Assembly (NCBI GenBank): GCA_024636975.1
Contig: JAGXGA010000013.1
Span: 39,314 to 103,313 of the forward strand
Reading direction: 5' to 3'
DNA: 64,000 nt
Origin: Mariniphaga sp.
GTDB taxonomy: Bacteria; Bacteroidota; Bacteroidia; Bacteroidales; Prolixibacteraceae
The first letter of the stretch is position 1. Each line of letters opens with the position of its first letter. Positions 9,412 through 18,586 of this stretch are shown here, piece by piece. The notes beneath the pieces were generated by a model. That model did no database searches and was not told where the DNA came from. It was given only the letters and a program-made list of their open reading frames with translations. The position numbers and the translations under genes are program-made.

Positions 9412-10311
9412 ATGAAACGCAACCTAACACTACTGTTCCTTGTTTTTATGCTTTTTGAAACAGGAACCGCCCAGGTAATAAGGTACCGGGTAAGTGCAAA
9501 CAGCGGCATTTTTTTAAATGAGGTAAGTAAAAAGGAAATAACACCCCCAATAGTTAATTCTTATCCGGGAAGTCAGGACTTCAAACCTGTATTCAAACCC
9601 GGGGCAGAGCTTGAAATTATTGCACCTTTTTCCCGCACCTTTGAAATGGGGGTTCAGTTCGGATACGACAATTATGCGGGCTATACACCCACTGCTCCAT
9701 TGTATAATTTTTTTCTATCGAAATATAACCCCATGCCCATTTCAAACAGATACCCCGATGAGCCCCTGATTTACGATACACATATCATGAAAATACTGGG
9801 TACCGCCAGGTGGTATTTTTTGTCGTACAGCAAAGAACTGAATTTCTTTATGAAATACTTTGGAGGAGTTGCCTTTACAGGTACAGATTTTACTTTCGAT
9901 AACCCGGTTCACCGCGTTAAGTACGAAGTCGGCGTTTTACATTCCCGGGGAACAAAAAACAGTGAATACCCAAAATCATCCGGAATAACAGGGGGTGCCG
10001 GTTTAGGGGCCACTTATCGCCTGTCGGACCGGTTTGACTTGTATTTCGATGCGACTGCCTCCCTGATTAATTCCGACATTGTAAACGGTGTTCCAAACTA
10101 CAACTATGTTAATGTAGATGAAGTGCCAAGGATGGAACCAACAAGTGCCATTTCGGCAACCCTGCAGGCATCCATGGGAATCATATTCTCTGCTATTCCC
10201 GACCGGAGGATAAACAAAAGTAACATTACCCGGTCGAATAGTATGAACAGAAACAACTTCCTGAAGCGAAAAGCTAAAAGTACTTTCAGCAAAAAAAGAA
10301 GAAGAAGATAA
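9412..10311 (+). CDS. Outer-membrane beta-barrel-like secreted protein with a basic tail
   Basis: A 299-residue protein with a Sec signal peptide (hydrophobic core LLFLVFMLFE, cleavage after GTAQ around residue 21). The body has alternating aromatic/polar beta strands such as FEMGVQFGYDNYAGY and ATYRLSDRFDLYFDATASLI, as in Bacteroidota outer-membrane barrels of the OmpA/PorT type. No named family was recognised. It is odd that the C-terminus does not end on a barrel strand but on about 35 residues rich in Arg, Lys, Ser and Asn, ending KKRRRR. The frame stays open for 40 more codons after the stop (to 10434), also basic, which may be a lost extension. Confidence 0.75.
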   Translation: MKRNLTLLFLVFMLFETGTAQVIRYRVSANSGIFLNEVSKKEITPPIVNSYPGSQDFKPVFKPGAELEIIAPFSRTFEMGVQFGYDNYAGYTPTAPLYNFFLSKYNPMPISNRYPDEPLIYDTHIMKILGTARWYFLSYSKELNFFMKYFGGVAFTGTDFTFDNPVHRVKYEVGVLHSRGTKNSEYPKSSGITGGAGLGATYRLSDRFDLYFDATASLINSDIVNGVPNYNYVNVDEVPRMEPTSAISATLQASMGIIFSAIPDRRINKSNITRSNSMNRNNFLKRKAKSTFSKKRRRR

Positions 10312-10390
10312 TTAAACGGTAATTATAGTACAGGAAAAGGCAATGCCAAAGGAAGAAAAGACGATAGCGGCAGTCAGCACAGGCGTTATA

Positions 10391-10433
10391 CAAAGAAACC
10401 GTTCCGGATTATTTTTTCGGAACGGTTTCTTTG
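10391..10433. terminator. Bidirectional hairpin between convergent genes
   Basis: A perfect 16-base inverted repeat (CAAAGAAACCGTTCCG at 10391-10406 and its complement at 10418-10433) with an 11-base loop, placed between the 3' ends of the outer-membrane gene and the TIM-barrel gene. The T-tracts are short on both sides, but the position and stem fit a shared terminator. Confidence 0.65.
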
Positions 10434-10479
10434 AACGAACTGTTCAACCGGTTACGGTTAGATTTATGCAGAGCCGATG

Positions 10480-11397
10480 TCAGCCCAGTTGAGTGAAAAC
10501 TTTTTCAAGTAATTTTCTGGTGGCAATAATTCCTTCTTTTTCAGGAAGCTCACTACCTTCATATTCAACACCCACCCAACCTTTGTATCCTGAATCTTTA
10601 ACGATTTTCATGAGTTTATAGTAATTGGACTTGGTTTCGTCACCCTGGCTATCAAAGGCATGCGATTTGGCACTTACTCCTTCGGCGTAGGGCATCAGCA
10701 ATTCCACCCCCTTATAGCGGTCAAATTCTTCTCCAGTTTGCCGGTTTATGATAAAGTTGCCAAAATCGGGGAGTGTTCCAACCCTTTTATGATCGGTTAA
10801 TTCCATAACACCGGCCAGCCACTCACCATGGCTCGACCAGCCGCCATGATTTTCAACGAGGATGTTAATCTTTTGTGTGTCGCCGTATTCGCAAAGCATA
10901 TGCAAACCATCGGCAGCCAGCTTCTGCTGTTCTTCGTAACTGCCCTGGCTTCCTGCATTGACCCTGATGGAATGACACCCCAGAAATTTAGCTGCATCAA
11001 TCCATTTCTTATGGTTTTCTACCGTTTTCTCACGTTCTGCCTTTTCAGGATGGCCGACCATGCCTTCCCCATCACACATGATAAGTACGCTTTCAACACC
11101 TTCATTTTTGCAGATGTTTTTTAATTCAGTTAAGTAGCTGTTGTCTTTAGCTTTGTCTTTAAAAAACTGATTAACATATTCCACACCTGTAATCCCAAGT
11201 TCTTTGGCCACACGTGGAAACTCGAGGTTTGTCATTTCTTTGGCAAACAGTGTTTTATGCAGCGACCACTCAGCCAATGAAATCTTAAACGGCGATTTTT
11301 TAAAAGCCATGCCGGCAAAGGCCGGTGAAACGAGCATTGAACCTGCGGCAGCAGCCACAGTTGTCCTTAAAAAATTTCTGCGGGAAGTATTTTTCAT
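10480..11397 (-). CDS. Sugar phosphate isomerase/epimerase-like TIM-barrel protein, Tat-exported
   Basis: 305 residues. The N-terminus [19 protein letters not shown] is a twin-arginine signal (SRRNFLR) with cleavage near AFAG. The rest is an AP-endonuclease-2-type TIM barrel as in IolE/hydroxypyruvate isomerase relatives, with EWSLH near the start, ILVENHGGW and VGVEYEGSE carrying acidic and histidine residues typical of the metal site. The substrate is unknown; many such secreted proteins in this phylum sit in sugar or polyol catabolism. It follows the DUF5009-like acyltransferase gene by 36 bases on the same strand, suggesting one transcript. Confidence 0.85.
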   Translation of the reverse strand: MKNTSRRNFLRTTVAAAAGSMLVSPAFAGMAFKKSPFKISLAEWSLHKTLFAKEMTNLEFPRVAKELGITGVEYVNQFFKDKAKDNSYLTELKNICKNEGVESVLIMCDGEGMVGHPEKAEREKTVENHKKWIDAAKFLGCHSIRVNAGSQGSYEEQQKLAADGLHMLCEYGDTQKINILVENHGGWSSHGEWLAGVMELTDHKRVGTLPDFGNFIINRQTGEEFDRYKGVELLMPYAEGVSAKSHAFDSQGDETKSNYYKLMKIVKDSGYKGWVGVEYEGSELPEKEGIIATRKLLEKVFTQLG

Positions 11398-11433
11398 AAT
11401 CGTTGATTTAAATTTACTAGTAAAATTAAGGAT

Positions 11434-12564
11434 TTATATTTTAAAGAAAATCCTTTTTCGGTATAAATAAAGGCACAATAACCATTCGAGCGCTAGAATA
11501 GTGAGTGAAGTGATCAGGTTCATCCAAAATTCAGGTGTATTGATCCAGCTTAAAATGCCCTTGGTAAAAATAGCTGTAAAGCCATTGAACCATTGGGCAC
11601 CCACAGTTTGCGAAAACAGGTAAATAAAAATCGGGTTTATTCCCATTATTATAAAAGGAAATATCCAGCCGTTGATTTTCTTAACATCAATGAACCAATA
11701 GCTAAATGCAAGGACCAGAAGTGACCATCCGCCTGAAACCAGCACGAATGAAGAAGTGGAAATTCTTTTTATTATAGGCGTTACCGAAGTGAAGTGAAGC
11801 AAATAACCTGCTATAAGAATAATTACACCTGCATATGCCAGGTTTTTAATTTTGGACCAGGCAGTTCCTTTTGAAAGCAACAACTTACCTGCCAATACTC
11901 CCCATATGGTATGGGCCGCTGTTGGAATAAAGTTAATGGCTACCCAACCTCCTCCGGCATTAATTTTTCCCATCAGCACCAGGTCCATCCAGGTACCAAA
12001 ATTATGATCTTTGGTAAAGGGCTGGTCAAATCCTTCGAGCGGGAAAAACCTGTAGGCCATTTCGGTTAGTAGCAGAAGCCCCACTGATGCCAGTATTTGT
12101 GCTGAAGGTTTATACCGCATCAATAAATAGGCAATAAGAATTGTTACCGACAGTTGAGTCAATACATTCCACAGTTCCCACACGAGCTGCCTTTTGTAGA
12201 CGCAGTGCAGACCCACTCCGAAAGCCAGCAGTAATAGGCATCTTCTCAAAATATGACGGGTGATTGTTTGTCGTGATTCGCCCCGGCTTACCCTTTTTGC
12301 ATAGGAAAGGGGCATAGCTACTCCTACAATAAACATGAAGAAGGGCTGAACCAGATCCCAAAATCGTAAGCCATCCCATGGGTGGTGGTGAAACTGACGA
12401 AAGAACGGTTCAAGGAATGAACCGGCAACCGGTTCCTGTACCAATACATTCCAAAGCGCAGTACTTTCTGCTACAAGGAGAAACATTGTTGCCCCACGAA
12501 AGAAATCGAGCGACAATAAACGTGTTGAAGGATGATTAGTTTTTTCAGGTTTCGATTGATTCAT
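11434..12564 (-). CDS. DUF5009/HGSNAT-like membrane acyltransferase family protein
   Basis: 376 residues with about ten hydrophobic helices. The N-terminal motif RLLSLDFFRGATMFLLV and the FWDLVQPFFMFIVGVAMPLSY segment are characteristic of COG4299, the family of heparan-alpha-glucosaminide N-acetyltransferase (NagX in bacteria). Conserved histidines around HHHPWDGLRFWDL fit the proposed active site. Human HGSNAT moves acetyl groups across a membrane onto terminal glucosamine; bacterial relatives are thought to act on amino sugars, but the substrate here is inferred only from family. It is the first gene of a likely two-gene unit with the TIM-barrel protein. Confidence 0.85.
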   Translation of the reverse strand: MNQSKPEKTNHPSTRLLSLDFFRGATMFLLVAESTALWNVLVQEPVAGSFLEPFFRQFHHHPWDGLRFWDLVQPFFMFIVGVAMPLSYAKRVSRGESRQTITRHILRRCLLLLAFGVGLHCVYKRQLVWELWNVLTQLSVTILIAYLLMRYKPSAQILASVGLLLLTEMAYRFFPLEGFDQPFTKDHNFGTWMDLVLMGKINAGGGWVAINFIPTAAHTIWGVLAGKLLLSKGTAWSKIKNLAYAGVIILIAGYLLHFTSVTPIIKRISTSSFVLVSGGWSLLVLAFSYWFIDVKKINGWIFPFIIMGINPIFIYLFSQTVGAQWFNGFTAIFTKGILSWINTPEFWMNLITSLTILALEWLLCLYLYRKRIFFKI

Positions 12565-12638
12565 AATTATATTTTATCCTGCAGCCTATGTTTTCAAATG
12601 GTCCGGATAGTTTACCGAATAGTTGCTTTTTATTGACT

Positions 12639-14279
12639 CTATACGTATTTAAACCTTTTTATGTTCTTTTTGGGAGTCTTTTCAAATTCTTCGTCCACCA
12701 ACTCAAACGAGCTGATTTGCTCATATTTTGGCAATTCTGAATTCACTTTTTTCCGGTTTTCTTCCATGATCTCTTTAAGTTTGTCTTCAGAAACATGATG
12801 CGCATCCATGGCTTCTAAATCAGGATATACTTTGGCAATAAGTTTTCCTGCACGTTCGGTAACCACACATTCAGCAACATAACTCATGTTTGAAATCCGC
12901 GCTTCAATCTCTTCAGGATAAATGTTCTGACCTGATGGACCAAGGATCATGTTCTTCGATCTGCCTCTTATATAAATGAAATTGTTTTCATCGATAACCC
13001 CAAGATCGCCGGTTCTCAGCCATCCATCGTCGGTAAATGCTTCTTTTGTGGCCTGCTCATTTTCATAATAGCCAGTCATTACATTTTCTCCACGTACCTG
13101 TATTTCGCCTACAACATTGTACGGATCTTCCGAATCGATTCGCACTTCCATGCGGTCAACCAGACGTCCTGCGGAACCTGGCATGGTTTTATCCCATGCT
13201 TCGTAGCTGATAAGCGGCCCGCATTCTGTCATGCCGTAGCCGATTGAGAATTTAAAGTTTATTTTACGGAAAAAGCTCTCCACATCAGCGCTGAGCGGGG
13301 CTCCCCCGATTACAATCTCAAAAAACCTTCCACCAAATGTTTCTGTAAGCTTCGTTTTAATCTTATTCAGAATTTTATTCCTGAGGCCCGGAGTTTTTAG
13401 CAGAACCTTAATTAAAGGTTTTTCTATTGAAGGCAGAATTCTTTTTTTGTAAATCTTTTCAATAACAAGCGGCACCGATAGAATAAGATGAGGTTTTACT
13501 TCCCCGAAAACTTTGGTTATGACAGCCGGCGAAGGTATCCGGCTCAGAAAAGTAATATGGCAACCTAATGTTACCGGAAATAAAAATTCAAATAATAATC
13601 CGTATACATGGGCCATTGGAAGGAACGAAACAATTTTATGACCCGGCTGCAGCGGCATATGTTCCCGGGCATATATGATATTGGAAACCAGGCTTCGCTC
13701 AGGAATCATCACTCCTTTTGTAAATCCTGAAGTTCCCGATGTGTAGGAAATAATGCAGGTGTCTTTCTTTTTCCATTCTTCAAATTGAAAACTCTCTTTT
13801 TTTAATTTATTCTTCTTATAATATTCGAATGCGTCGTTCAGCTTAAATTCAATGTTTTTGTCTTTGGCTGCCTCCAGTGAGAAATCTTCTAAAACTAAAA
13901 CGGCTATAAGTTTTGCAGCCTTTTTAGAATTAACTTTATTAAGCAGCGATTTCGCACCAAACAGCAATTTCACCTCCGAATGGTTTATTATATGGTTAGT
14001 ATTGCTTTCATTAAAGTCGGGCAGAATAGGCACAATGGTTATTCCTGCTGAAATGGCTGAAAGGAATACGGCCCCCCAATGAGCTGAATTGCGGCCCAGC
14101 ACAGCAATCTTATCGCCGCGCTGCAGCCCCGAGAGCTGGTAAAACAAATGCAGCGATTTTATTGTGGATGCAATTTCACTGTAACTAAAATCTTTGCCTT
14201 CGTAATCTGAAAAAGCCGGTTTATCCCAATTTTTTTGAAAAGCCTGGGTATAAAGTTGTGATAACGCATGATTTGCCAT
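12639..14279 (-). CDS. Long-chain acyl-CoA ligase/AMP-binding protein
   Basis: 546 residues from ATG 14279 (MANHALSQLYTQAF); an upstream in-frame ATG would add 17 residues without family similarity. ANL-superfamily motifs are clear: phosphate loop YTSGTSGFTKGV near residue 180, the adenine motif GYGMTECGP, and the hinge-side motif GWLRTGDLG with IRGRSKNMIL after it. It activates a carboxylic acid, probably a fatty acid, to acyl-AMP and then acyl-CoA. Chain length specificity is not visible. It is separated from the next minus-strand gene by 74 bases with no recognised terminator, and is divergent from the secreted protein at 14565. Confidence 0.92.
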   Translation of the reverse strand: MANHALSQLYTQAFQKNWDKPAFSDYEGKDFSYSEIASTIKSLHLFYQLSGLQRGDKIAVLGRNSAHWGAVFLSAISAGITIVPILPDFNESNTNHIINHSEVKLLFGAKSLLNKVNSKKAAKLIAVLVLEDFSLEAAKDKNIEFKLNDAFEYYKKNKLKKESFQFEEWKKKDTCIISYTSGTSGFTKGVMIPERSLVSNIIYAREHMPLQPGHKIVSFLPMAHVYGLLFEFLFPVTLGCHITFLSRIPSPAVITKVFGEVKPHLILSVPLVIEKIYKKRILPSIEKPLIKVLLKTPGLRNKILNKIKTKLTETFGGRFFEIVIGGAPLSADVESFFRKINFKFSIGYGMTECGPLISYEAWDKTMPGSAGRLVDRMEVRIDSEDPYNVVGEIQVRGENVMTGYYENEQATKEAFTDDGWLRTGDLGVIDENNFIYIRGRSKNMILGPSGQNIYPEEIEARISNMSYVAECVVTERAGKLIAKVYPDLEAMDAHHVSEDKLKEIMEENRKKVNSELPKYEQISSFELVDEEFEKTPKKNIKRFKYV

Positions 14280-14564
14280 TACTTTTTGATTTCGTTTCTC
14301 AAATGTAGAAAAAATAGAGTTTATAAGCACGATTTCGAAGTGATTTAATGCTTAGGAGATGCTGCTTGATAATTTTTAGGGAAGAAAAATATATTTAACA
14401 TTTATTAACAATAATATATAAACCTAATATTCATATGTTTATAAGCATAAAAACATAATTGTTTAATATATATTTTAAATAAATGAACAAAAAACGCACT
14501 TTTTCCTTCTTATTGATGTGAATAAAGAAATAGATTAAAAATTATAAATTAAAAAATTAGTACG
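14280..14564. other. AT-rich divergent intergenic region
   Basis: 285 very AT-rich bases between the divergent acyl-CoA ligase and secreted-protein genes. It must hold both promoters, but no exact TAnnTTTG box was found. A 12-codon ATG frame at 14483-14521 is too short to support. Confidence 0.4.
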
Positions 14565-15155
14565 ATGAAAACAATGAAAACAACAATTATGGCAATAGCA
14601 GTATTTCTGGTACCAGCATTTGCTTATGCATCAGGTAATGTAAGTCTGAATATGAAATCCGCTGGAAATGAAAGTGCTTTTGTGGAGATTTTAAAAAGTT
14701 CGGAAACTGAAGTTGAAGTTGATGTAATAAATGATCGCAATGAAGTGGTTTTTTATAAAAAGTTAACTGATCCAATTGCAAATTACCAAAGGAAATATGA
14801 TTTCTCGGGTTTGGAGGATGGAAAATACCGTTTGTCGGTTTATTCAGGTAATGAAACCAACGAAGCATGGTTTAAAATTGAAAGAGGTGAGGTATATGTT
14901 GAAGATACCAGAAAAATAAGGGAACCTCATATTAAAACCGAGGGTAACATGTGGATGATGTCATTCCTGAATTTTCCGATGGAAGCTATGGATCTCTATG
15001 TATACGATGGAACTTTCCAGATGTATCACAAAAAGATAGAACCTGAATTTGCCGTACATGAAGGGCTGGATTTATCAAATCTTATTCCTGGTGAATACCA
15101 GATCGTATTTGCCAATGAATATAATAATTATACGTATGAAATTACAGTTAACTGA
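14565..15155 (+). CDS. Small secreted protein of unknown function
   Basis: 196 residues with a Sec signal peptide (MKTTIMAIAVFLVPAFAYAS, cleavage near AYA-S). The first ATG (14565) and the ATG four codons on are both possible starts. The mature part looks like two small beta-sandwich halves: residues 22-110 (SLNMKSAGNESAFVEILKS...SGLEDGKYRLSVYSGNE) and 120-196 (MDLYVYDGTF...LSNLIPGEYQIVFANE). Both halves end in a GxYxxxxxxN strand, so an internal repeat is plausible. Similar secreted proteins in the phylum carry DUF names only. It ends just before a strong terminator and appears monocistronic. Confidence 0.75.
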   Translation: MKTMKTTIMAIAVFLVPAFAYASGNVSLNMKSAGNESAFVEILKSSETEVEVDVINDRNEVVFYKKLTDPIANYQRKYDFSGLEDGKYRLSVYSGNETNEAWFKIERGEVYVEDTRKIREPHIKTEGNMWMMSFLNFPMEAMDLYVYDGTFQMYHKKIEPEFAVHEGLDLSNLIPGEYQIVFANEYNNYTYEITVN

Positions 15156-15182
15156 AGCTTAGAGGGGTGTGGGGGTTAAGTT

Positions 15183-15213
15183 AAAGCCGGTTCTTTTTAG
15201 AGCCGGCTTTTTT
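15183..15213 (+). terminator. Intrinsic terminator after the small secreted protein
   Basis: AAAGCCGGTTC, a short loop, then GAGCCGGCTTTTTT: a GC-rich stem followed by a run of T, 28 bases after the stop codon. Confidence 0.85.
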
Positions 15214-15270
15214 ACGTTTGCTTACAAATGAAATTAATGCTATAATTTACTGTTTTGATTGATCAATTGG

Positions 15271-15278
15271 TATCTTTG
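15271..15278 (+). promoter_or_regulatory. Bacteroidota -7 box for the DUF4271-hemD unit
   Basis: TATCTTTG matches TAnnTTTG and lies 12 bases before ATG 15291, so transcription starts too far down for the upstream in-frame TTG at 15255 to be used. This decides the gene start. Confidence 0.6.
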
Positions 15279-15290
15279 TATCCTGAAAAT

Positions 15291-16247
15291 ATGAATCTTG
15301 ACTACACATATCAGCCAGATAGCATAAAGGACCTGAAACCTTTAAATGATCTAATTGCATTGCCTGAATCAGAAGGCTTAAAAATTGATCGTTCGACAAC
15401 GGTTTCATTGGAAGATATACAGGTCAGGGAAAGATCAACTAATACGGAAAGGATATTTAAGTCGCCCCCGATCAGGAAGTCCATAAGGCAACGTGAACAA
15501 AACCTGATGGTAGGAGGTTCGAAGTTCATTGAGACTCGTAATGAGGTGAATCTTGTAGCAATGGTAAGCACAGATCAGGGATTACATTTACCCCAGCGAC
15601 CGATTAATTTTTACAGTTATGATTGGATTACCCTAATGCTTTTGGTATCTGTGGCATTATTTGCTTCGGTTAGAACCACCTGGAATAAATACATGACTAA
15701 TATTTTTCAATCTACAGTAAATTATTCTACAGCATTGCGGATGTACCAGGAGAAGAATAGTTCACATTTTTATGGCGCTTTTCAGCTCGATGTACTTTTT
15801 TATCTGGTCTTTGCAATATTTGCCTTTCAGGTTTTAAATTATTTCGGGATTGACCTTCCTTATCAGAACTTTTTTCTGTACTTGGTTTGCCTGACATTCA
15901 TAGTATTCTTTTTTATGGTCAAGAATACAATATACCGGTTTATGGGTGCGCTCATAAGAAAAAAGAGCGAAACGGGAGAGTACCTTTTCAATGCCAATAA
16001 CTTTAAACGTGTGGCAGGTTTGATTCTGTTACCTTTGGTTGCAGTAATTGCATTTTACCCATATGGGAAGGAAAATATTCCTGTAACTGCAGGTATGATT
16101 ATTGTGCTTTTTCTCTATTTACTATTGGTTTTTAGAGGATTTATAATATTAATAAGGAAACAATTTTCAATATTTTATCTGTTTTTATACTTTTGTACCC
16201 TTGAATTTTTACCCTTGGTTTTACTGTATAAGATTCTCGTGGTATAA
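15291..16247 (+). CDS. DUF4271 integral membrane protein
   Basis: 318 residues from ATG 15291. The N-terminal third is soluble, followed by six or so hydrophobic helices from about residue 110 (WITLMLLVSVALFASV) to the end, including FYLVFAIFAFQVLNYFGI and FRGFIILIRKQFSIFYLFLYFCTLEFLPLVLLYK-like segments. This is the Bacteroidota family DUF4271, which sits immediately upstream of hemD in many genomes of the phylum; its function is not established. The downstream hemD start lies within 35 bases, so they are co-transcribed. Confidence 0.88.
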   Translation: MNLDYTYQPDSIKDLKPLNDLIALPESEGLKIDRSTTVSLEDIQVRERSTNTERIFKSPPIRKSIRQREQNLMVGGSKFIETRNEVNLVAMVSTDQGLHLPQRPINFYSYDWITLMLLVSVALFASVRTTWNKYMTNIFQSTVNYSTALRMYQEKNSSHFYGAFQLDVLFYLVFAIFAFQVLNYFGIDLPYQNFFLYLVCLTFIVFFFMVKNTIYRFMGALIRKKSETGEYLFNANNFKRVAGLILLPLVAVIAFYPYGKENIPVTAGMIIVLFLYLLLVFRGFIILIRKQFSIFYLFLYFCTLEFLPLVLLYKILVV

Positions 16248-16281
16248 GAATGAGGAAGTGTTAAACAAAAAGAAGAGCAAT

Positions 16282-17031
16282 TTGAAAATCAAGAGTATTC
16301 TGGTTTCTCAACCAAAGCCATCGACGGCAAAATCGCCTTATTTTGATTTGGCTGAAAAGAACAATATAAAAATTGACTTCAGGCCATTCATTCAGGTTGA
16401 AGGGGTCCCGGCAAAAGAGTTCCGGCAAACACGAATCCATATTCTGGATCATTCAGCCGTAATTTTTACCAGCCGCACTGCCATTGATCATTTTTTCAGA
16501 ATCAGTCATGAATTAAGGCTTATCATCCCCGATTCAATGAAGTATTTCTGTATATCAGAAGCAACAGCCTATTACCTTCAGAAATACATTGTTTATCGTA
16601 AACGGAAGATTTTTTACGGGAACGGTAAGTTTTCAGATTTGATTACAGTAATGAAAAAGCACAAGGATGAAACTTTTCTCGTGCCCCTGTCAGACATTCA
16701 CAAACAGGAAATACCTGAATTACTGGATAAAGGCGGGTTTAAATACACCAAGGCTATATTGTACCGTACGGTTGGAAGCGATCTTTCGGATCTTATGGAG
16801 GTAAATTATGATATTCTGGTATTTTTCAGTCCTTCAGGAATAAAATCATTATTCCAGAACTTTCCTGAGTTTGAACAAAATGAAACACGTATTGCATGCT
16901 TTGGTCCAACTACTGCACAGGCTGTCCGGGAGGCAGGCTTACGGCTCGATATTGAAGCTCCAACTGCCCAGGCGCCCTCTATGACTATGGCACTTGAGCA
17001 GTATATTAAGAAAGAAAATAAAAACGCTTAA
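16282..17031 (+). CDS. hemD: Uroporphyrinogen-III synthase
   Basis: About 249 residues. I place the start at TTG 16282 (KIKSILVSQPKPS), which matches the usual N-terminus of the Bacteroidota protein and has AGAAGAG just upstream; a GTG at 16258 preceded by AGGA is the alternative. The protein has the two-lobed HemD layout with SQPKP at the start, FRPFIQV, FTSRTAIDHFF and, in lobe two, FFSPSGIKSLF and CFGPTTAQAVREAG. It closes and inverts ring D of hydroxymethylbilane to give uroporphyrinogen III for haem and related tetrapyrroles. A terminator follows before rnpA. Confidence 0.88.
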   Translation: MKIKSILVSQPKPSTAKSPYFDLAEKNNIKIDFRPFIQVEGVPAKEFRQTRIHILDHSAVIFTSRTAIDHFFRISHELRLIIPDSMKYFCISEATAYYLQKYIVYRKRKIFYGNGKFSDLITVMKKHKDETFLVPLSDIHKQEIPELLDKGGFKYTKAILYRTVGSDLSDLMEVNYDILVFFSPSGIKSLFQNFPEFEQNETRIACFGPTTAQAVREAGLRLDIEAPTAQAPSMTMALEQYIKKENKNA

Positions 17032-17052
17032 AGAAATTAATAATACAGGCCT

Positions 17053-17087
17053 AAAGCTGTTCGCCTTTGCGGCGGATGGCTTTTTTT
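17053..17087 (+). terminator. Terminator between hemD and rnpA
   Basis: AAAGCTGTTCGCC pairs with GGCGGATGGCTTT over 13 positions including three G-U pairs, with a five-base loop, followed by seven T. It would end the DUF4271-hemD transcript directly before rnpA. Confidence 0.6.
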
Positions 17088-17094
17088 AATTTTT

Positions 17095-17511
17095 ATGGAA
17101 AATCCTTCAGGAAAAATAGATGAAAAAGCTCGCTTTCGATTCAAAAAAGAAGAGCGGCTATGCAGTAAAATAATAATAGATAAACTCTTTACTGAAGGGT
17201 CTTCTTTTTTGGTCTACCCCTATAAGGTAGTTTATATTGATAGTGACTTTCCGGGCGAATTTCCTGCAAAAGCTGCTTTTGCGGTAAGTAAAAAACTTTA
17301 TAAGAAAGCTGTATCACGAAACTTAATTAAGCGTCGCACCAGAGAGGCATATCGTTTAAACAAACACATGCTTTCGTCCGATAACACCTATTCGAAAAAG
17401 GCATTAATTTTTATTTATATTGGGAAGGAAATTCTTCAATTTCCTTCCATAGAAAAATCGATGATCCGTATAATCGAGCGCATTAAAAAAGTTTCTATTC
17501 AGTATCCATGA
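17095..17511 (+). CDS. rnpA: Ribonuclease P protein component
   Basis: 138 residues, normal for RnpA. The RNR signature is KKAVSRNLIKRRTREAYR near residues 72-89 and the N-terminal RFKKEERLCSK is also typical. It assists the RNase P RNA in processing the 5' ends of tRNAs. The gene follows hemD as in other Bacteroidota, but the membrane-insertion factor gene yidD that frequently follows rnpA in bacteria is absent: the next gene is convergent and its end overlaps rnpA by 17 bases. Confidence 0.93.
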   Translation: MENPSGKIDEKARFRFKKEERLCSKIIIDKLFTEGSSFLVYPYKVVYIDSDFPGEFPAKAAFAVSKKLYKKAVSRNLIKRRTREAYRLNKHMLSSDNTYSKKALIFIYIGKEILQFPSIEKSMIRIIERIKKVSIQYP

Positions 17512-18586
17512 TTTCTGTTTGCATGCGCACTGAATCCTCATGTATAAGTTGAAACAATATTTTAACAAAGGTCTCATTCAGGTCCAGTTTTTTCCCAATG
17601 TTTACACGATTATCCATAAGTTGGCTCCACCTGTTGATTTGAAGTGCAGTAACATTATTTTCCTTTTTGTATTGCCCTATTTGTTTAACTATCTCCACAC
17701 GCGATGACAGCATTTCAAGCAATTCAGAATCGATCGCATCGATACGGCTGCGAAGCATATCCAACCGGTTTTCGAATTCAGGATTATTGGCAGTTGCATG
17801 CCTGATAACCAATCTGTCGAGCAGCCTGGCAAGTTCTGCAGGAGTAAGTTGCTGAGCTGCATCGCTCAATGCGCATGACGGATCGATATGAGATTCAAGC
17901 ATTAATCCTTCCATACCCATATCAAAGGCTTTTTGTGCTATTTCGAATAAATATTCACGTTTACCAGCTATATGGCTGGGATCACATATAATGGGTAAAT
18001 TAGGCATCAGACGTCGTAATTCAATCACTGTTGTCCAGTTGGGATAATTGCGGTAGATGGTTTCTTTAAACGGGGTAAATCCGCGGTGAATGGCCACAAT
18101 GTTCTTAATTCCCGACTGGTAAACCCTTTCTATTGCGCCCAACCATAATTGCACATCAGGATTTACCGGGTTTTTAACCATAACAACAGCATTACTGCCT
18201 TTCAGTACGTCGGCTATTTCCTGCACCACAAAAGGGCTTGCAGTTGAACGGGCTCCTATCCATATTATGTCAACGCCTGCATTTAAAGCTTCTTCTGTAT
18301 GCTGGGCATTGGCCACCTCTGTACCAACCGGCAGGCCTGTTTCCTGTTTTACAAGTTGCAGCCATTTTAGTCCTATGGAACCAACCCCTTCGAATGATCC
18401 CGGACGGGTACGTGGTTTCCATACTCCTCCACGATAGACAAACACCCGGGGATCTTTGGCCAGAAGTTTTGCAGTTTCAATTGTCTGCTTTTCAGTTTCA
18501 AGGCTGCATGGGCCTGAAATCAATAATGGATTATTAATGTGTGGCAGCCATTCTTTTATCGCGTTTATTTCAAGTGTTGCATTCAT
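17495..18586 (-). CDS. Bifunctional DAHP synthase / chorismate mutase
   Basis: 363 residues. Residues 1 to about 265 are a DAHP synthase of the KDO8P-synthase-like family (LISGPCSLET near 22-31, FVYRGGVWKPRTRPGSFEG, GTEV, ICDPSHIAGKR, GLMLESHIDP). Residues 270-355 are a type II (AroQ) chorismate mutase (LDMLRSRIDAIDSELLEMLSSR, with VKQIGQYKKEN). The fusion joins the entry step of the shikimate pathway to the branch step to prephenate, and in such fusions the mutase domain serves as the feedback sensor. It overlaps tyrA by four bases (ATGA), showing translational coupling. Control is by the aromatic attenuator upstream of tyrA. Its end overlaps rnpA by 17 bases. Confidence 0.95.
   Translation of the reverse strand: MNATLEINAIKEWLPHINNPLLISGPCSLETEKQTIETAKLLAKDPRVFVYRGGVWKPRTRPGSFEGVGSIGLKWLQLVKQETGLPVGTEVANAQHTEEALNAGVDIIWIGARSTASPFVVQEIADVLKGSNAVVMVKNPVNPDVQLWLGAIERVYQSGIKNIVAIHRGFTPFKETIYRNYPNWTTVIELRRLMPNLPIICDPSHIAGKREYLFEIAQKAFDMGMEGLMLESHIDPSCALSDAAQQLTPAELARLLDRLVIRHATANNPEFENRLDMLRSRIDAIDSELLEMLSSRVEIVKQIGQYKKENNVTALQINRWSQLMDNRVNIGKKLDLNETFVKILFQLIHEDSVRMQTEIMDTE

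Noticed and set aside
14483..14521. A 12-codon ATG frame as a leader peptide for the secreted protein
   Set aside because: No amino-acid bias or terminator follows and the gene is not biosynthetic.
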